DNA of 25,107 nucleotides, taken from an uncultured Porphyromonadaceae bacterium (lineage in GTDB: Bacteria; Bacteroidota; Bacteroidia; Bacteroidales; Muribaculaceae). The notes under the pieces are model-generated. The model saw only the letters and a program-made list of their open reading frames with translations, was not told the DNA's origin and made no database searches. How positions within the stretch are numbered: position 1 is the stretch's first letter; each line of letters starts with the position of its first letter. Shown here piece after piece: positions 16,604 through 24,670 of the stretch. The position numbers were made by a program, and so were the translations under genes. The stretch covers positions 1-25,107 of the forward strand of contig CAJKRG010000050.1 of the NCBI GenBank assembly GCA_905202215.1, given 5' to 3'.

Positions 16604-16722
16604 ATAGTTAAAAAATCTTATCGCGTGTAACTTTCCGCTTGTTTGGCCGTCATATATGCAGAACATAGTAATTTAACTGTTTTCATAATTGATTGACCAT
16701 AGCTGAAACACTGAAACAGCAT

Positions 16723-16769
16723 TTGCCGGCGGATAAGGCTGCGAAGTCAAATCCACCGGCAATTTTTTT
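16723..16769 (+). terminator. intrinsic terminator after the TPR gene, or attenuator before the DUF4924-like gene
   Basis: TTGCCGGCGGAT (16723-16734) pairs with ATCCACCGGCAA (16751-16762), 11 of 12 positions, around a 16-nt loop and followed by seven T. It lies 120 nt after the TPR stop and 27 nt before the next ATG, so transcription from the long cluster would end here unless there is read-through. The rest of the 16604-16795 gap shows no clear full promoter. Confidence 0.8.
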
Positions 16770-16795
16770 ATCAAACACTACAAAAAAATTATTCA

Positions 16796-17350
16796 ATGAT
16801 CATAGCATCCCAAAAACGCAAAGAAAACATAGCGGAATATCTGCTCTATATGTGGCAGATCGAAGATCTTATCCGCGCCAACGGCCTTGATATCGAGCAG
16901 ATAAAAAAGACTGTGATAAACAATTACCCTGCCGACGAATCCCAGCTGCGCGCGATGGCGGAATGGTACGAATCACTTATCGACATGATGCGTCGCGAAG
17001 AGGTGACCGAGAAAGGCCATCTTCAGATGAACAGAAACATTATCGGAGATCTGGCTCAACTCCATCTCCGCATTCTTGCCGATCCTAAATTCGACGAATA
17101 CCGCAAAGAATTCTACGCAACATTGCCGTTTATAGTAGAACTGAGGGCTAAAGCCGGAGAAGAACGCGCCGGAGAAATAGAGACCTGCTTCAACGCTCTC
17201 TACGGCATGCTGCTGCTCCGTTTGCAGCATAAGGAAATCAGCGACGAGACTGCCAAGGCCCTCGCTCAGATATCGCGCTTCATAGCCCTTCTCGCCAGAT
17301 ACTACCATCTCGACGAGGAAGACCGTCTCTTCGACCATCACGAATCATAA
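16796..17350 (+). CDS. DUF4924-like helical protein
   Basis: This is a 184-aa all-helical cytoplasmic protein. The N-terminus MIIASQKRKENIAEYLLYMW, then QIEDLIRANGLDIEQI, is typical of the Bacteroidota DUF4924 family, whose function is not known to me. No catalytic motif, signal peptide or membrane segment is seen. It lies downstream of a strong terminator-like hairpin, so its expression may depend on read-through or on a weak unseen promoter, and is followed by a terminator at 17435-17465. Confidence 0.8.
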   Translation: MIIASQKRKENIAEYLLYMWQIEDLIRANGLDIEQIKKTVINNYPADESQLRAMAEWYESLIDMMRREEVTEKGHLQMNRNIIGDLAQLHLRILADPKFDEYRKEFYATLPFIVELRAKAGEERAGEIETCFNALYGMLLLRLQHKEISDETAKALAQISRFIALLARYYHLDEEDRLFDHHES

Positions 17351-17434
17351 AAGTCCATATTCTGGCCAAAATAGTGCCAAGGAGGGCCAAATGAGACATA
17401 CTCTTCTCCTGATTTTTTTCTTTTTATATTTTTG

Positions 17435-17465
17435 TATCGTCAGTTTTTATTGACGATATTTTTTT
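17435..17465 (+). terminator. terminator after the DUF4924-like gene
   Basis: TATCGTCA (17435-17442) and TGACGATA (17451-17458) form a perfect 8-bp stem with an 8-nt loop followed by seven T. It sits directly upstream of the decayed GH2 gene. A -7-like TATTTTTG (17427-17434) precedes it and may be the old GH2 promoter. Confidence 0.75.
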
Positions 17466-17468
17466 ATC

Positions 17469-17830
17469 ATGAAAAAAACTTCATTCAATCGTTCATCGCT
17501 TTTTTTCTATGTGTCTTCGCCGCCAATACCGGATATTGCGAGATAAGGATTCCATTCAACGACAACTGGAAGTTTCAGCTCGGCGATAGACCGAATGGAA
17601 ACATTGTGCCGACATTTGACGGAATCTTCGACCTCACTGCCGAAGATTGCGAAATTATCGGTATCGACAATGGAAATCAGTACGATCCTGACGGAGTAAA
17701 ATATTCTTCTTTTTCCAGAGGGTCTTTCCATAATGGAAAAGCACGTCTTTATATAAGACACAATGGCAGCCATTCGGGCAAATATTCCGTAAGAAATGAT
17801 CTGACAGGCTATTTCTCATTTAATTTATAG
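17469..17830 (+). pseudogene. glycoside hydrolase family 2 remnant: frameshifted and internally deleted
   Basis: ATG 17469 leads into a run of seven A and a 25-codon dead end. One frame over, the text is a good secretion signal and mature N-terminus (NFIQSFIAFFLCVFAANTGYC, then EIRIPFNDNWKFQLGD), which is how Bacteroidota GH2 beta-galactosidase-like enzymes begin; one more A would restore the frame. After about 20 residues this joins DCEIIGIDNGNQYDP and SSFSRGSFHNGKARLYIRHN, the C-terminal domain of the same kind of enzyme. The catalytic barrel, about 2 kb or more, is missing. The joint is in frame, stop TAG at 17830. It was probably part of a lost polysaccharide-use gene. Confidence 0.7.
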
Positions 17831-17861
17831 ATAAACTTTACAATCATTTAAAAGACTTGCC

Positions 17862-17870
17862 TAAACTTTC
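17862..17870. repeat. 9-bp target-site duplication, left copy (TAAACTTTC)
   Basis: TAAACTTTC directly precedes the left inverted repeat of the ISAs1 element and recurs exactly at 25044-25052 directly after the far right inverted repeat. ISAs1 elements make 8-10 bp duplications. The inner IS end at 19395 is followed by GCGTGATAT instead, so the pair defines the outer limits of one insertion. Confidence 0.85.
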
Positions 17871-17913
17871 CACGGCTCTTTCATTTAAAAGTAAAATAAG
17901 GTCATAGAATCCC

Positions 17914-17947
17914 TTACCCGGTTCATCGTGAATCGGGTAATTTTTTT
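17914..17947 (+). terminator. inward-facing terminator at the left IS end
   Basis: TTACCCG (17914-17920) and CGGGTAA (17934-17940), extended by TTCA/TGAA, form a hairpin followed by seven T on the plus strand. It lies inside the IS between its left end and the transposase stop and would stop outside transcription entering antisense to the transposase. Confidence 0.7.
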
Positions 17948-17994
17948 GATGTTGTATATCAGCAATTTAACTTCCTGTTAAAATCTTATTTTTT

Positions 17995-19128
17995 TCATTT
18001 TTGGCTCAGGAACCCAAGGAGTCTGGTAAAGCTCATTGAGACATGTCTCATTAGTTCTGCCAGCCCTTTCTTTTTGTCGGAGCGCTTTTTACGAAGACCT
18101 TTCCATATCGAGAATACAGAGAAAACCATTCTTTGAATGGTGTCGAGATTCCGCGCCGCTTTGGGCGATTTACGTTTAATTCTGTCCTGCAGCAGACTGA
18201 CATCCAGGCTCCAGTGCATGCTTTCTATTGACCAGTGGTCCCGCACGTATGCTCCGAGAGTCGGCGTGTCGGAGGGCAGGCTGCTCACATACAAGCGTTT
18301 TTCTGAAGTACGCACGCCCGTTGATTTCCTTACCGTGTCGGCTTCATATTCTATAATCGTCATATTGCCGCCCCATTTCTCCCTGTTGGCTATAACCTCA
18401 AGGCCGTCGTAAATACGGTAGGTTCTGGTCTCGATTCTGCCGTGTCCGAGTTCCGGCCCTTCGGTATATGTGTAAACCGGCGGACAATCCCTGAGTCTGT
18501 CTTCCACTCCGTAGCGCAGAGAACGCTGGTTGGCCTTGAGTTCTATCAGGAAATCACCGCCTTTCTCCCTGATTCTGTCGATTATGTCTTTCTGCATGGA
18601 TATGGCGTCGGCGGTAACAATCTTTCCGAAGATGTCGATTTTGTCAATCAGCAACGGAACTGCAGTTATCTCATTGCTCTTTTCCTGACAGGCCTCTGTC
18701 GCCAATATGATGCCGGTGTTGAACGAATACGCCGACACTATATCCGGATTGCGACCGTTTTCCTGAACGGTGCCACGTTCGGACTTGCCGTCGATGCATA
18801 TTATCTCTCTTTCACCGTCTGATCCGAGCAATCCGACATGAAACGCCTCGACAAATTCCTGCATTCTGTCCGCCATGGCAAGGTCATTGATACCGTTCTC
18901 AACACGGCATAGAGTTGCCTCCGAAGGTATGCCGTTTCTGAACATATTCATTTTACGGAACTTTTTGAGGTGGTGACGCCCGAACTCGATTATGTCGGCG
19001 CCTCCGACATATCCGCTGGCACAGCCTAATATCATCAGAATGATGTCGTCGAGCCGATGGCGGATGTTTCCTTTGTCTGATCTACGGAAATCGGGAACCG
19101 ACGAGGCAAAATCCAGCAGTCGTTCCAT
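17995..19128 (-). CDS. ISAs1-family transposase, intact
   Basis: This 377-aa DDE transposase has a full reading frame. The N-terminal ISAs1-associated domain is VPDFRRSDKGNIRHRLDDII to IIEFGRHH (about 11-55). The catalytic residues are visible as Asp113 in CIDGKSERG, Asp174 in VTADAISMQ and Glu302 in HWSIESMHW, with the family's HWSLDVSLLQDR after the Glu. Length is normal, so the protein may be active. It would cut at the 18-bp inverted repeats, including the extra right end at 25026-25043. A -7 box at 19322-19329 is the likely promoter, giving a leader of about 190 nt. Confidence 0.95.
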   Translation of the reverse strand: MERLLDFASSVPDFRRSDKGNIRHRLDDIILMILGCASGYVGGADIIEFGRHHLKKFRKMNMFRNGIPSEATLCRVENGINDLAMADRMQEFVEAFHVGLLGSDGEREIICIDGKSERGTVQENGRNPDIVSAYSFNTGIILATEACQEKSNEITAVPLLIDKIDIFGKIVTADAISMQKDIIDRIREKGGDFLIELKANQRSLRYGVEDRLRDCPPVYTYTEGPELGHGRIETRTYRIYDGLEVIANREKWGGNMTIIEYEADTVRKSTGVRTSEKRLYVSSLPSDTPTLGAYVRDHWSIESMHWSLDVSLLQDRIKRKSPKAARNLDTIQRMVFSVFSIWKGLRKKRSDKKKGLAELMRHVSMSFTRLLGFLSQK

Positions 19129-19197
19129 GATGCTGCCCGATGGGCAAAAATGGTGTTCCTTTTAATATATATTAAGCCGAAAAAGTTGCAAATCAGC

Positions 19198-19395
19198 AAA
19201 TTAATGCGTATTTTCGCGTAGCGAAAATCGAGGCGGAAGGACCTTCGCGGCCACTCCGCCTCTTAAAAATTTTTCTTATGATAAAGAAACACCGAAGGCG
19301 GTGCTTCGGCATCGCTGTGTGCAAAGGTATGAATTTTCGCTATAAAATACATATCTTTCGGCATTCTTAATCCGATCTTAAATGAAAGAGCCGTG
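19198..19395. repeat. 198-bp subterminal repeat, copy 1 (right end of the IS)
   Basis: It is identical to 24846-25043 apart from three bases (19246, 19247, 19301). It holds hairpins ATTTTCGC/GCGAAAAT (19210-19228), GAGGCGGA/TCCGCCTC (19230-19262) and CCGAAG/CTTCGG (19292-19309), a TACCTTTG box on the minus strand, and the right inverted repeat. Confidence 0.95.
19322..19329 (-). promoter_or_regulatory. -7 box (TACCTTTG) for the transposase
   Basis: On the minus strand TACCTTTG matches TAnnTTTG. The -33 position shows no clear TTTG. The transcript would begin near 19316 and read through the three hairpins of the subterminal repeat before the transposase ATG at 19128. The same box is preserved in the right-hand repeat at 24970-24977. 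Confidence 0.55.
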
Positions 19396-19448
19396 GCGTG
19401 ATATTATGTTTTTCAGCATAATAGGCTCCTGATTTCAGAAATTATTAC

Positions 19449-19456
19449 TAACTTTG
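19449..19456 (+). promoter_or_regulatory. -7 box (TAACTTTG) for the cargo leader and surface-protein gene
   Basis: TAACTTTG is a perfect TAnnTTTG match 53 bp after the inner IS end; no TTTG lies at the -33 distance. The predicted start near 19462 gives a leader of about 360 nt before the first ORF. Hairpin GCGGTC/GACCGC (19456-19470) overlaps the start region and GCCCG/CGGGC (19480-19493) follows. Confidence 0.6.
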
Positions 19457-19547
19457 CGGTCGTTGACCGCATCGCAGAGGCCCGGTCACGGGCAATGCGG
19501 GTGGGATGCAGACATAATGGAAAGCGTTTACTCGACGCTCTTTCTTG

Positions 19548-19735
19548 ACAGTCAGAAACTTCGCAACTTTCTTATCTCAGTCAAGGATGAAGCAGACGGT
19601 AGATGCCTCATGGATATGTATATTGTCCCCGACATTGCACGAGAGTGTTATGGATGGGCGTGTCCATATTCTACGCGAGGCCTCTGCAAGTTTGCTCGTT
19701 CGACTGAGATGGGCAATGCGAAGGCCTCTGACTGT
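19548..19735 (+). ncRNA. candidate structured leader RNA with nested long-range helices
   Basis: Five perfect helices nest in order without conflict: ACAGTCAG 19548-19555 with CTGACTGT 19728-19735; CTTCGCA 19559-19565 with TGCGAAG 19717-19723; ATCTCAGTC 19574-19582 with GACTGAGAT 19702-19710; GCAGA 19592-19596 with TCTGC 19683-19687; GCCTC 19605-19609 with GAGGC 19677-19681. A terminal hairpin TATGGA/TCCATA lies at 19639-19658. The result is a rod of about 188 nt with internal loops, transcribed from the box at 19449. A 106-codon frame covers the same DNA but has no protein-like features. It could be a cis-regulatory leader, a separate small RNA with a 6S-like rod shape, or a DNA palindrome relic. 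I do not recognise the family with certainty. Confidence 0.6.
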
Positions 19736-19820
19736 AGGATGAGCAACAGTACAGACCTCGCGTTTTCAGTATAATAATTTAAAAGCCAACGAGAGGGTCC
19801 CGCGGCATTAAAAAAAGCTA

Positions 19821-20246
19821 ATGCCATACAAACAACAGAAAGAATTTCTGGAAGAACTTACAGCGGAATTTGACATCAATAAGGACACATTTCGTTGCTA
19901 TACTCTGGAATCTAATCCTCAAATTAAAGTAATATTATTTGGGAAGCAGGAATGGTGCTCTTGCTATATCGGGTTTCTGATTAACAAGCATTTTCATGTG
20001 CTTGGTCTCGGCTCATTTTCTTGTATAAATGAGGATGCCAAGGCCTTGTACATTGCTGGCACCTTTGCATTTCCACAAGATGAGCAGAAATTAAAAGTAT
20101 TGGAACATTCTCTTTTCGATGAAGAAGAACAACTCGAGATTACAAGTAAACTGAAACAAATCCTTCAAAAAAATGAAACCAATCATTCAAAAGCTATGGA
20201 TGTTCATGGCCATGCTATGCGCATCTATTTCCGCTTCCGCGTATGA
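19821..20246 (+). CDS. small hypothetical protein upstream of the surface-protein gene
   Basis: This is a 141-aa frame, ATG at 19821, with AT-rich cargo-like codon use. The first 115 residues look like a real soluble protein (MPYKQQKEFLEELTAEFDIN, then YIGFLINKHFHVLGLGSFSC) with four Cys; no family is recognised and no signal peptide is seen. The last 25 residues overlap the next gene's signal-peptide region by 74 nt in another frame and look like read-through after loss of an original stop. The overlap would couple translation of the two. It may be an accessory factor for the surface protein, or an upstream regulatory ORF. Confidence 0.55.
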   Translation: MPYKQQKEFLEELTAEFDINKDTFRCYTLESNPQIKVILFGKQEWCSCYIGFLINKHFHVLGLGSFSCINEDAKALYIAGTFAFPQDEQKLKVLEHSLFDEEEQLEITSKLKQILQKNETNHSKAMDVHGHAMRIYFRFRV

Positions 20247-23200
20247 TTTCGAGCTCCCTGCCGGAAATGGTATGCAGAAACTGCAATACTCCATATTGTC
20301 GTCAGTAAATCAGACCGTGGCAGTCGTAGGTGGAACAACAGGAATAATTCCTTGTTCAGTTACCTATAATAACAAAAACTATACCGTAACAGAAATTGGT
20401 CGATATGCATTCAGTGATGTCAACATTACAGACTATAGGCTGCCTCTATCGCTGAAAGCAATCAGGGAAAATGCTTTTGGGTTTAATAAAGCCACGACAA
20501 TAGCCATACCAGACGGAGTAGAGATAATAGAATCAGGTGCCTTTTGGTATTCCTCGGTTGAAACGATAATTATTGGTGCTGGCGTTAAAAATATCGGAGA
20601 TGGAGTCTTTTATGGATGTAACAATCTTAAAACTCTTGTTTTCCGACCGCTGAAAGCACCAACCCACGTATCTAGAAATTACAGTATTGGCAATCAAAGC
20701 ACTACTGTGATTGTGCCGCAATTGCAAGGTTATGTGGGATCTGAAATCGCTAGGGTAATTGCTGGTACTATGATTGAACCTATTTATTTCCCACAACAAC
20801 AGTATGTATATTCAGGTAAGATACCAGAGCTTGATTATGTAAAGAAAATCACTTCCGCATCGCCTCAGGCAGACATGAATTTGAATAACAAAGATGCTGG
20901 CGATTACGAACAGTCTTTCTATGTAGGATTATCTCAAGTAATACCTTCATATAGATTTTCAGATTTTGACGGATATGCAGTTTATCCCGATAGAGGTGTT
21001 GATGTGCTATATGAATACTCTATCACTAAAAAGCCATTATTTGTCAAAATTGAAAATCACCAGCGGCTATATGGAGAGCCAAATCCATCATCATTTTCCT
21101 ATTCGATAGATGGATTCGTAGACGGAGAAGACGAAAATCAGTTACTATCTCCAGTCAAATGTGAAACAACAGCATCTATACAAAGTCCTGTTGGAAGTTA
21201 TCCCATCACATGTAATCCAAGTGCACTTAATTATTCCTTTGAAATTCAACAAGGAACATTAAATATCCAAAAAGCTCCAATTGATATCGCCATACAAAAT
21301 TCATCAAGGGTTTATGGCGATGCGAATCCTAACTATCAATATACTTTTATAGGGCTAAGGTGCGGTGATACAAGCCCAGAAATTACAGCTCCTTTACAAT
21401 TTACAAACATCGACAACTCAGCAGATTGTGGGGAATACAGCATTTCTGTTTTAGCTGGAGAGTTACGTGATTATTACATAAATAAAGTTTCTTCAGGTAC
21501 GCTTTCAGTCACTCCAGCACCGTTGATACTAAAGGTAAATGATGCACAAAAGGTATATGGTGATAATAATCCGGATTTTAGTTATATTCTTGAGGGACTT
21601 CGCAATAACGACACTAATAATTGCATCTTAACCCAGCCTACTTTTGCTTGCAAAGCGCAGCAAACAAGTGATTGTGGAGAATATGATATAACTGCATCTA
21701 ATGCAAGTGCACAGAACTATAGCATTTCTTATCAAAATGGAAAATTGACAATAACTAAAGCTCCTATAACATTAATTGCAACCAATGTATCTCGTGAATA
21801 TGGGGAGCCCAACCCTATTATGAAGTATACTGCAAATGGCCTCAAAGGTGATGAAACTATATTGTCCGCATTAAATGAGGATCCAATTGTTTCTACTACT
21901 GCCACGGAATCAAGCAATATCGGAGAGTATCCAATATTAATCTCTGGTGGGGTCTCAAAAAATTACTCGTTATCATATAGAAGTGGAATACTGACGGTAA
22001 CAAAAGCTCCATTGACTGTAATAGCTGAAAATGCTGAACGTCAATATGGAGAAAGTAATCCAACATTCTCACGTTCATATAGTGGCTTCAAATTAGATGA
22101 CACAGAATCCTCAGCATTCTCCTCGTTGCCAAGGCTAAGTTGTACTGCTACCAAGACAAGTAGTGTAGGAGAATATCCCATTTTAGTTAATGGCGGCACA
22201 TCGCGAAATTACGAAATTGTTTCGTATGAAAACGGTGTTTTAAACATTACCAAAGCACCACTTACGTTGGTGGCTACTGATAAATCACGACTGTACTTTG
22301 AAGAAAACCCATCATTTGATTTTACACTGATTGGACTGCGCAATTCTGATACGAAGAGTTGTCTGTCTATGCAACCCACATTTAAATGTGCGGCTGTCAA
22401 GACAAGCAATGCTGGGGCCTATGAAATTGAGCCATTAAACGCAACGGCTCAGAACTACAGTATTGATTACCAAAAAGGGACTTTATCAATCAACAAAAGA
22501 GCATTGACTGCTTCGGTTGGCAACTATACCAAGGTATATGGTAGTGAGAACCCGCAATTCGATATTGACTATATAGGATTTGTAAATAACGAGGACAAAT
22601 CTGTTTTGACTAACGCACCAAATATAGTTTGTTTAGCAAACAGGTCAAGCGATGTTGGTTCGTACCCTATCTCATTAGATGGTGGTAATGCTCTGAATTA
22701 TAATATAAACAAATATAATTCGGGTACATTGACTATAGAAAAAGCCGACCAGATTATCACATGGAATCAAGATCTGTCAAATATTCAGATGTATTCACAG
22801 GTCGCTTTAGAGGCAAGCAGCAGTGCCGGCATTCCTGTTTCCTATGAGATGTCCCCCAATAATGTGGCATCACTCTACAATAATAATGGTAAATGGTATC
22901 TTGACTGCTTCGGCAGTGGTGCGGTAAATATTCGTGCCGTTCAAAATGGAGATAAGAATCATAATGCAGCACCTATGGTGTCAAATACGCTTGTTGTAAT
23001 AGGAACGGGTGGTGATCCATCCAATCCTCAGATATTCTTGAATATCGAAAATGCCGGAACTCTGCCAAATCTCATTGCAGATAACAGAAAATATCAGATT
23101 AAAAATCTTCGTCTAACGGGTTATCTTAATGGGACTGATATAAATTTCTTGCGTGAAATGGCAGGATGTGACAGCTATGGCAATAGCACTCCCGGCATTC

Positions 23201-24237
23201 TTGAAACGCTCGATATTTCCGGCTGTACAATCGTATCGGGAGGTCGTAGTTATTATAAGTCTTGCCAGACTTACAATAACAAGGTCAGCGATTATATGTT
23301 CTACAATTGTAAGCAGCTTATAAATCTCATGTTGCCCGAAAACACAACCGATATTGAGGGATATGCATTTGCAGATTGTGACAGGTTGTCTGTAATTTCA
23401 ATCCCTGATGGAGTCAAATCATTCGGAGTACGGTCATTCCGCAATGATATAAGTTTGTTAAGAATTCCTATGCCCAGTAGCCTTATTTATATTAAAGACT
23501 ATGCTTTCATCGGTTGCAACGGAATATCAGAAATAACGATTCCTGCAAGTGTAACTGATATTGGAGACGGAATAGTCAAGGGTTGCCAGAACATCTCTAA
23601 AATCAATGTAGCTGAGGGGAATAATCATTTCGCAAGTGAAGACGGTGTCCTGTACACTTCTAACTTTGATAAACTCCTGATATTCCCTGTAAATTACGAA
23701 TCAAATAGTTATATCGTAAAGGATGGCACTAAATCAATAGCACCATATGCATTTATAGACTCAAAAAGATTAAATGAGGTGACACTTCCATCGACTCTGA
23801 CCAACATTGGAGAGGATGCTTTCATCGGTTGTGTGAATCTCTTATCACTCCAAGTCAAAGCACTGAATCCTCCAGTTTGCTATAATGACTGTTTTGAGGC
23901 GGTATCTAAAACCCGATGTGAACTAATTGTACCTAAAGGCTGCTATAGTTATTACTGGGTTGCGCCAGTATGGTCAGATTTTAATAAGATTAAAGAATCT
24001 GATTTCAATAGCAGTATAGATGATGTCCTATCCAGTGAGATTAAAGTTTATGTCGAATACCGCAATATAGTCGTAAACGGAGTATCTGAAAATATTCAAG
24101 TGCGGATATTCCAAGTTGATGGAACTTTGATTTATCAGGTTCAATCAGGTGGAGAAATCATATACTATACCCCTGCTCATTCTGGAATCTATATTGTAGT
24201 CATTGCTAATAAGACCTACAAGTTAAAGGTGTACTAA
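20173..24237 (+). CDS. secreted BspA-like leucine-rich repeat protein with seven MBG domains and T9SS-like C-terminal domain
   Basis: This is a 1354-aa exported protein. The signal peptide is MKPIIQKLWMFMAMLCASIS to ASA. Residues about 60-210 are BspA-type leucine-rich repeats (EIGRYAFSDV, TIAIPDGVEIIESGAFWYSS). Residues about 295-856 hold seven MBG-type repeats, each opening with a variant of RxYGExNP (QRLYGEPNP, SRVYGDANP, QKVYGDNNP, SREYGEPNP, ERQYGESNP, SRLYFEENP, TKVYGSENP) and closing with a GxLxIxKAP-like strand. A beta-rich linker follows, then more BspA repeats (about 1010-1270), and a final domain ending in GIYIVVIANKTYKLKVY that resembles a type IX sorting signal. It is probably a surface adhesin or binding protein. 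GC content is far below that of the neighbouring core genes, pointing to transfer. Confidence 0.88.
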   Translation: MKPIIQKLWMFMAMLCASISASAYDFELPAGNGMQKLQYSILSSVNQTVAVVGGTTGIIPCSVTYNNKNYTVTEIGRYAFSDVNITDYRLPLSLKAIRENAFGFNKATTIAIPDGVEIIESGAFWYSSVETIIIGAGVKNIGDGVFYGCNNLKTLVFRPLKAPTHVSRNYSIGNQSTTVIVPQLQGYVGSEIARVIAGTMIEPIYFPQQQYVYSGKIPELDYVKKITSASPQADMNLNNKDAGDYEQSFYVGLSQVIPSYRFSDFDGYAVYPDRGVDVLYEYSITKKPLFVKIENHQRLYGEPNPSSFSYSIDGFVDGEDENQLLSPVKCETTASIQSPVGSYPITCNPSALNYSFEIQQGTLNIQKAPIDIAIQNSSRVYGDANPNYQYTFIGLRCGDTSPEITAPLQFTNIDNSADCGEYSISVLAGELRDYYINKVSSGTLSVTPAPLILKVNDAQKVYGDNNPDFSYILEGLRNNDTNNCILTQPTFACKAQQTSDCGEYDITASNASAQNYSISYQNGKLTITKAPITLIATNVSREYGEPNPIMKYTANGLKGDETILSALNEDPIVSTTATESSNIGEYPILISGGVSKNYSLSYRSGILTVTKAPLTVIAENAERQYGESNPTFSRSYSGFKLDDTESSAFSSLPRLSCTATKTSSVGEYPILVNGGTSRNYEIVSYENGVLNITKAPLTLVATDKSRLYFEENPSFDFTLIGLRNSDTKSCLSMQPTFKCAAVKTSNAGAYEIEPLNATAQNYSIDYQKGTLSINKRALTASVGNYTKVYGSENPQFDIDYIGFVNNEDKSVLTNAPNIVCLANRSSDVGSYPISLDGGNALNYNINKYNSGTLTIEKADQIITWNQDLSNIQMYSQVALEASSSAGIPVSYEMSPNNVASLYNNNGKWYLDCFGSGAVNIRAVQNGDKNHNAAPMVSNTLVVIGTGGDPSNPQIFLNIENAGTLPNLIADNRKYQIKNLRLTGYLNGTDINFLREMAGCDSYGNSTPGILETLDISGCTIVSGGRSYYKSCQTYNNKVSDYMFYNCKQLINLMLPENTTDIEGYAFADCDRLSVISIPDGVKSFGVRSFRNDISLLRIPMPSSLIYIKDYAFIGCNGISEITIPASVTDIGDGIVKGCQNISKINVAEGNNHFASEDGVLYTSNFDKLLIFPVNYESNSYIVKDGTKSIAPYAFIDSKRLNEVTLPSTLTNIGEDAFIGCVNLLSLQVKALNPPVCYNDCFEAVSKTRCELIVPKGCYSYYWVAPVWSDFNKIKESDFNSSIDDVLSSEIKVYVEYRNIVVNGVSENIQVRIFQVDGTLIYQVQSGGEIIYYTPAHSGIYIVVIANKTYKLKVY

Positions 24238-24262
24238 TGAATCCTTACTCTAACTAATATGT

Positions 24263-24286
24263 GAGCCTCGGCAAATGCCGGGGCTC
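24263..24286 (+). terminator. strong hairpin after the surface-protein gene
   Basis: GAGCC-t-CGGCA and TGCCG-g-GGCTC pair over 10 bp with one mismatch and a 2-nt AA centre, 26 nt after the stop of the 1354-aa gene. There is no T-run, so it is an RNA-end stabiliser or a weak terminator rather than a classical one. Confidence 0.5.
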
Positions 24287-24670
24287 CATTCGTTGAAACG
24301 GCTAATCCGTTATCCGGTCGGTTAAAGAGGTCAACACGACGGTTGAAAGCAGGTGTGCGAACTTGCTAAGTTGAAAACATGCAAAATTGGAATTCTTATG
24401 AAATAGAATATTCTGTATCTTGCCAAGATAGCCACGAAAATGTCTATAAGCATTGCATGCAACATCTATTTGGATCCCTTCACAGGGTTCGTTGTGGATT
24501 AGTGTGCGGGTAAACTTATAGATTGGGCATTCGCTCGCTATTTTGGAATATAATTGAATGTAGTGTGTGATGTTGGAACAACGAACAAATGAAAATTGAT
24601 ACGACTCGCACTAAACATTGGTATTCATTGGTCTGAATTAAAGCATCGCACACTATTCTTAACATTTGAG

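Larger units (their letters stand above)
17871..19395 (-). mobile_element. complete ISAs1-family insertion sequence
   Basis: The element is 1,525 bp with 18-bp perfect terminal inverted repeats (17871-17888 and 19378-19395) and a single intact transposase gene on the minus strand. About 250 bp between the transposase start and the right end are non-coding and hold three strong hairpins and a -7 box. No direct repeat flanks this copy on its own. Confidence 0.88.

Noticed and set aside
16642..16676. possible promoter for the DUF4924-like gene (TTTG then TAATTTAA)
   Set aside because: The spacing is 23 bp and the -7 box differs in two key bases; it also lies before the terminator hairpin.
17432..17468. 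TTG start giving a 132-aa protein for the GH2 remnant
   Set aside because: It begins inside a terminator stem and reads it as protein; the true ATG at 17469 is out of frame, so the gene is called broken.
19454..19774. 106-codon frame at the left of the cargo
   Set aside because: It starts at the -7 box itself, shows no domain or export features, and coincides with the nested helices; read as structured RNA.
20165..20180. programmed frameshift at the A7 run joining the small ORF to the adhesin
   Set aside because: A -1 shift would enter the wrong frame, and the adhesin has its own start and signal peptide there.
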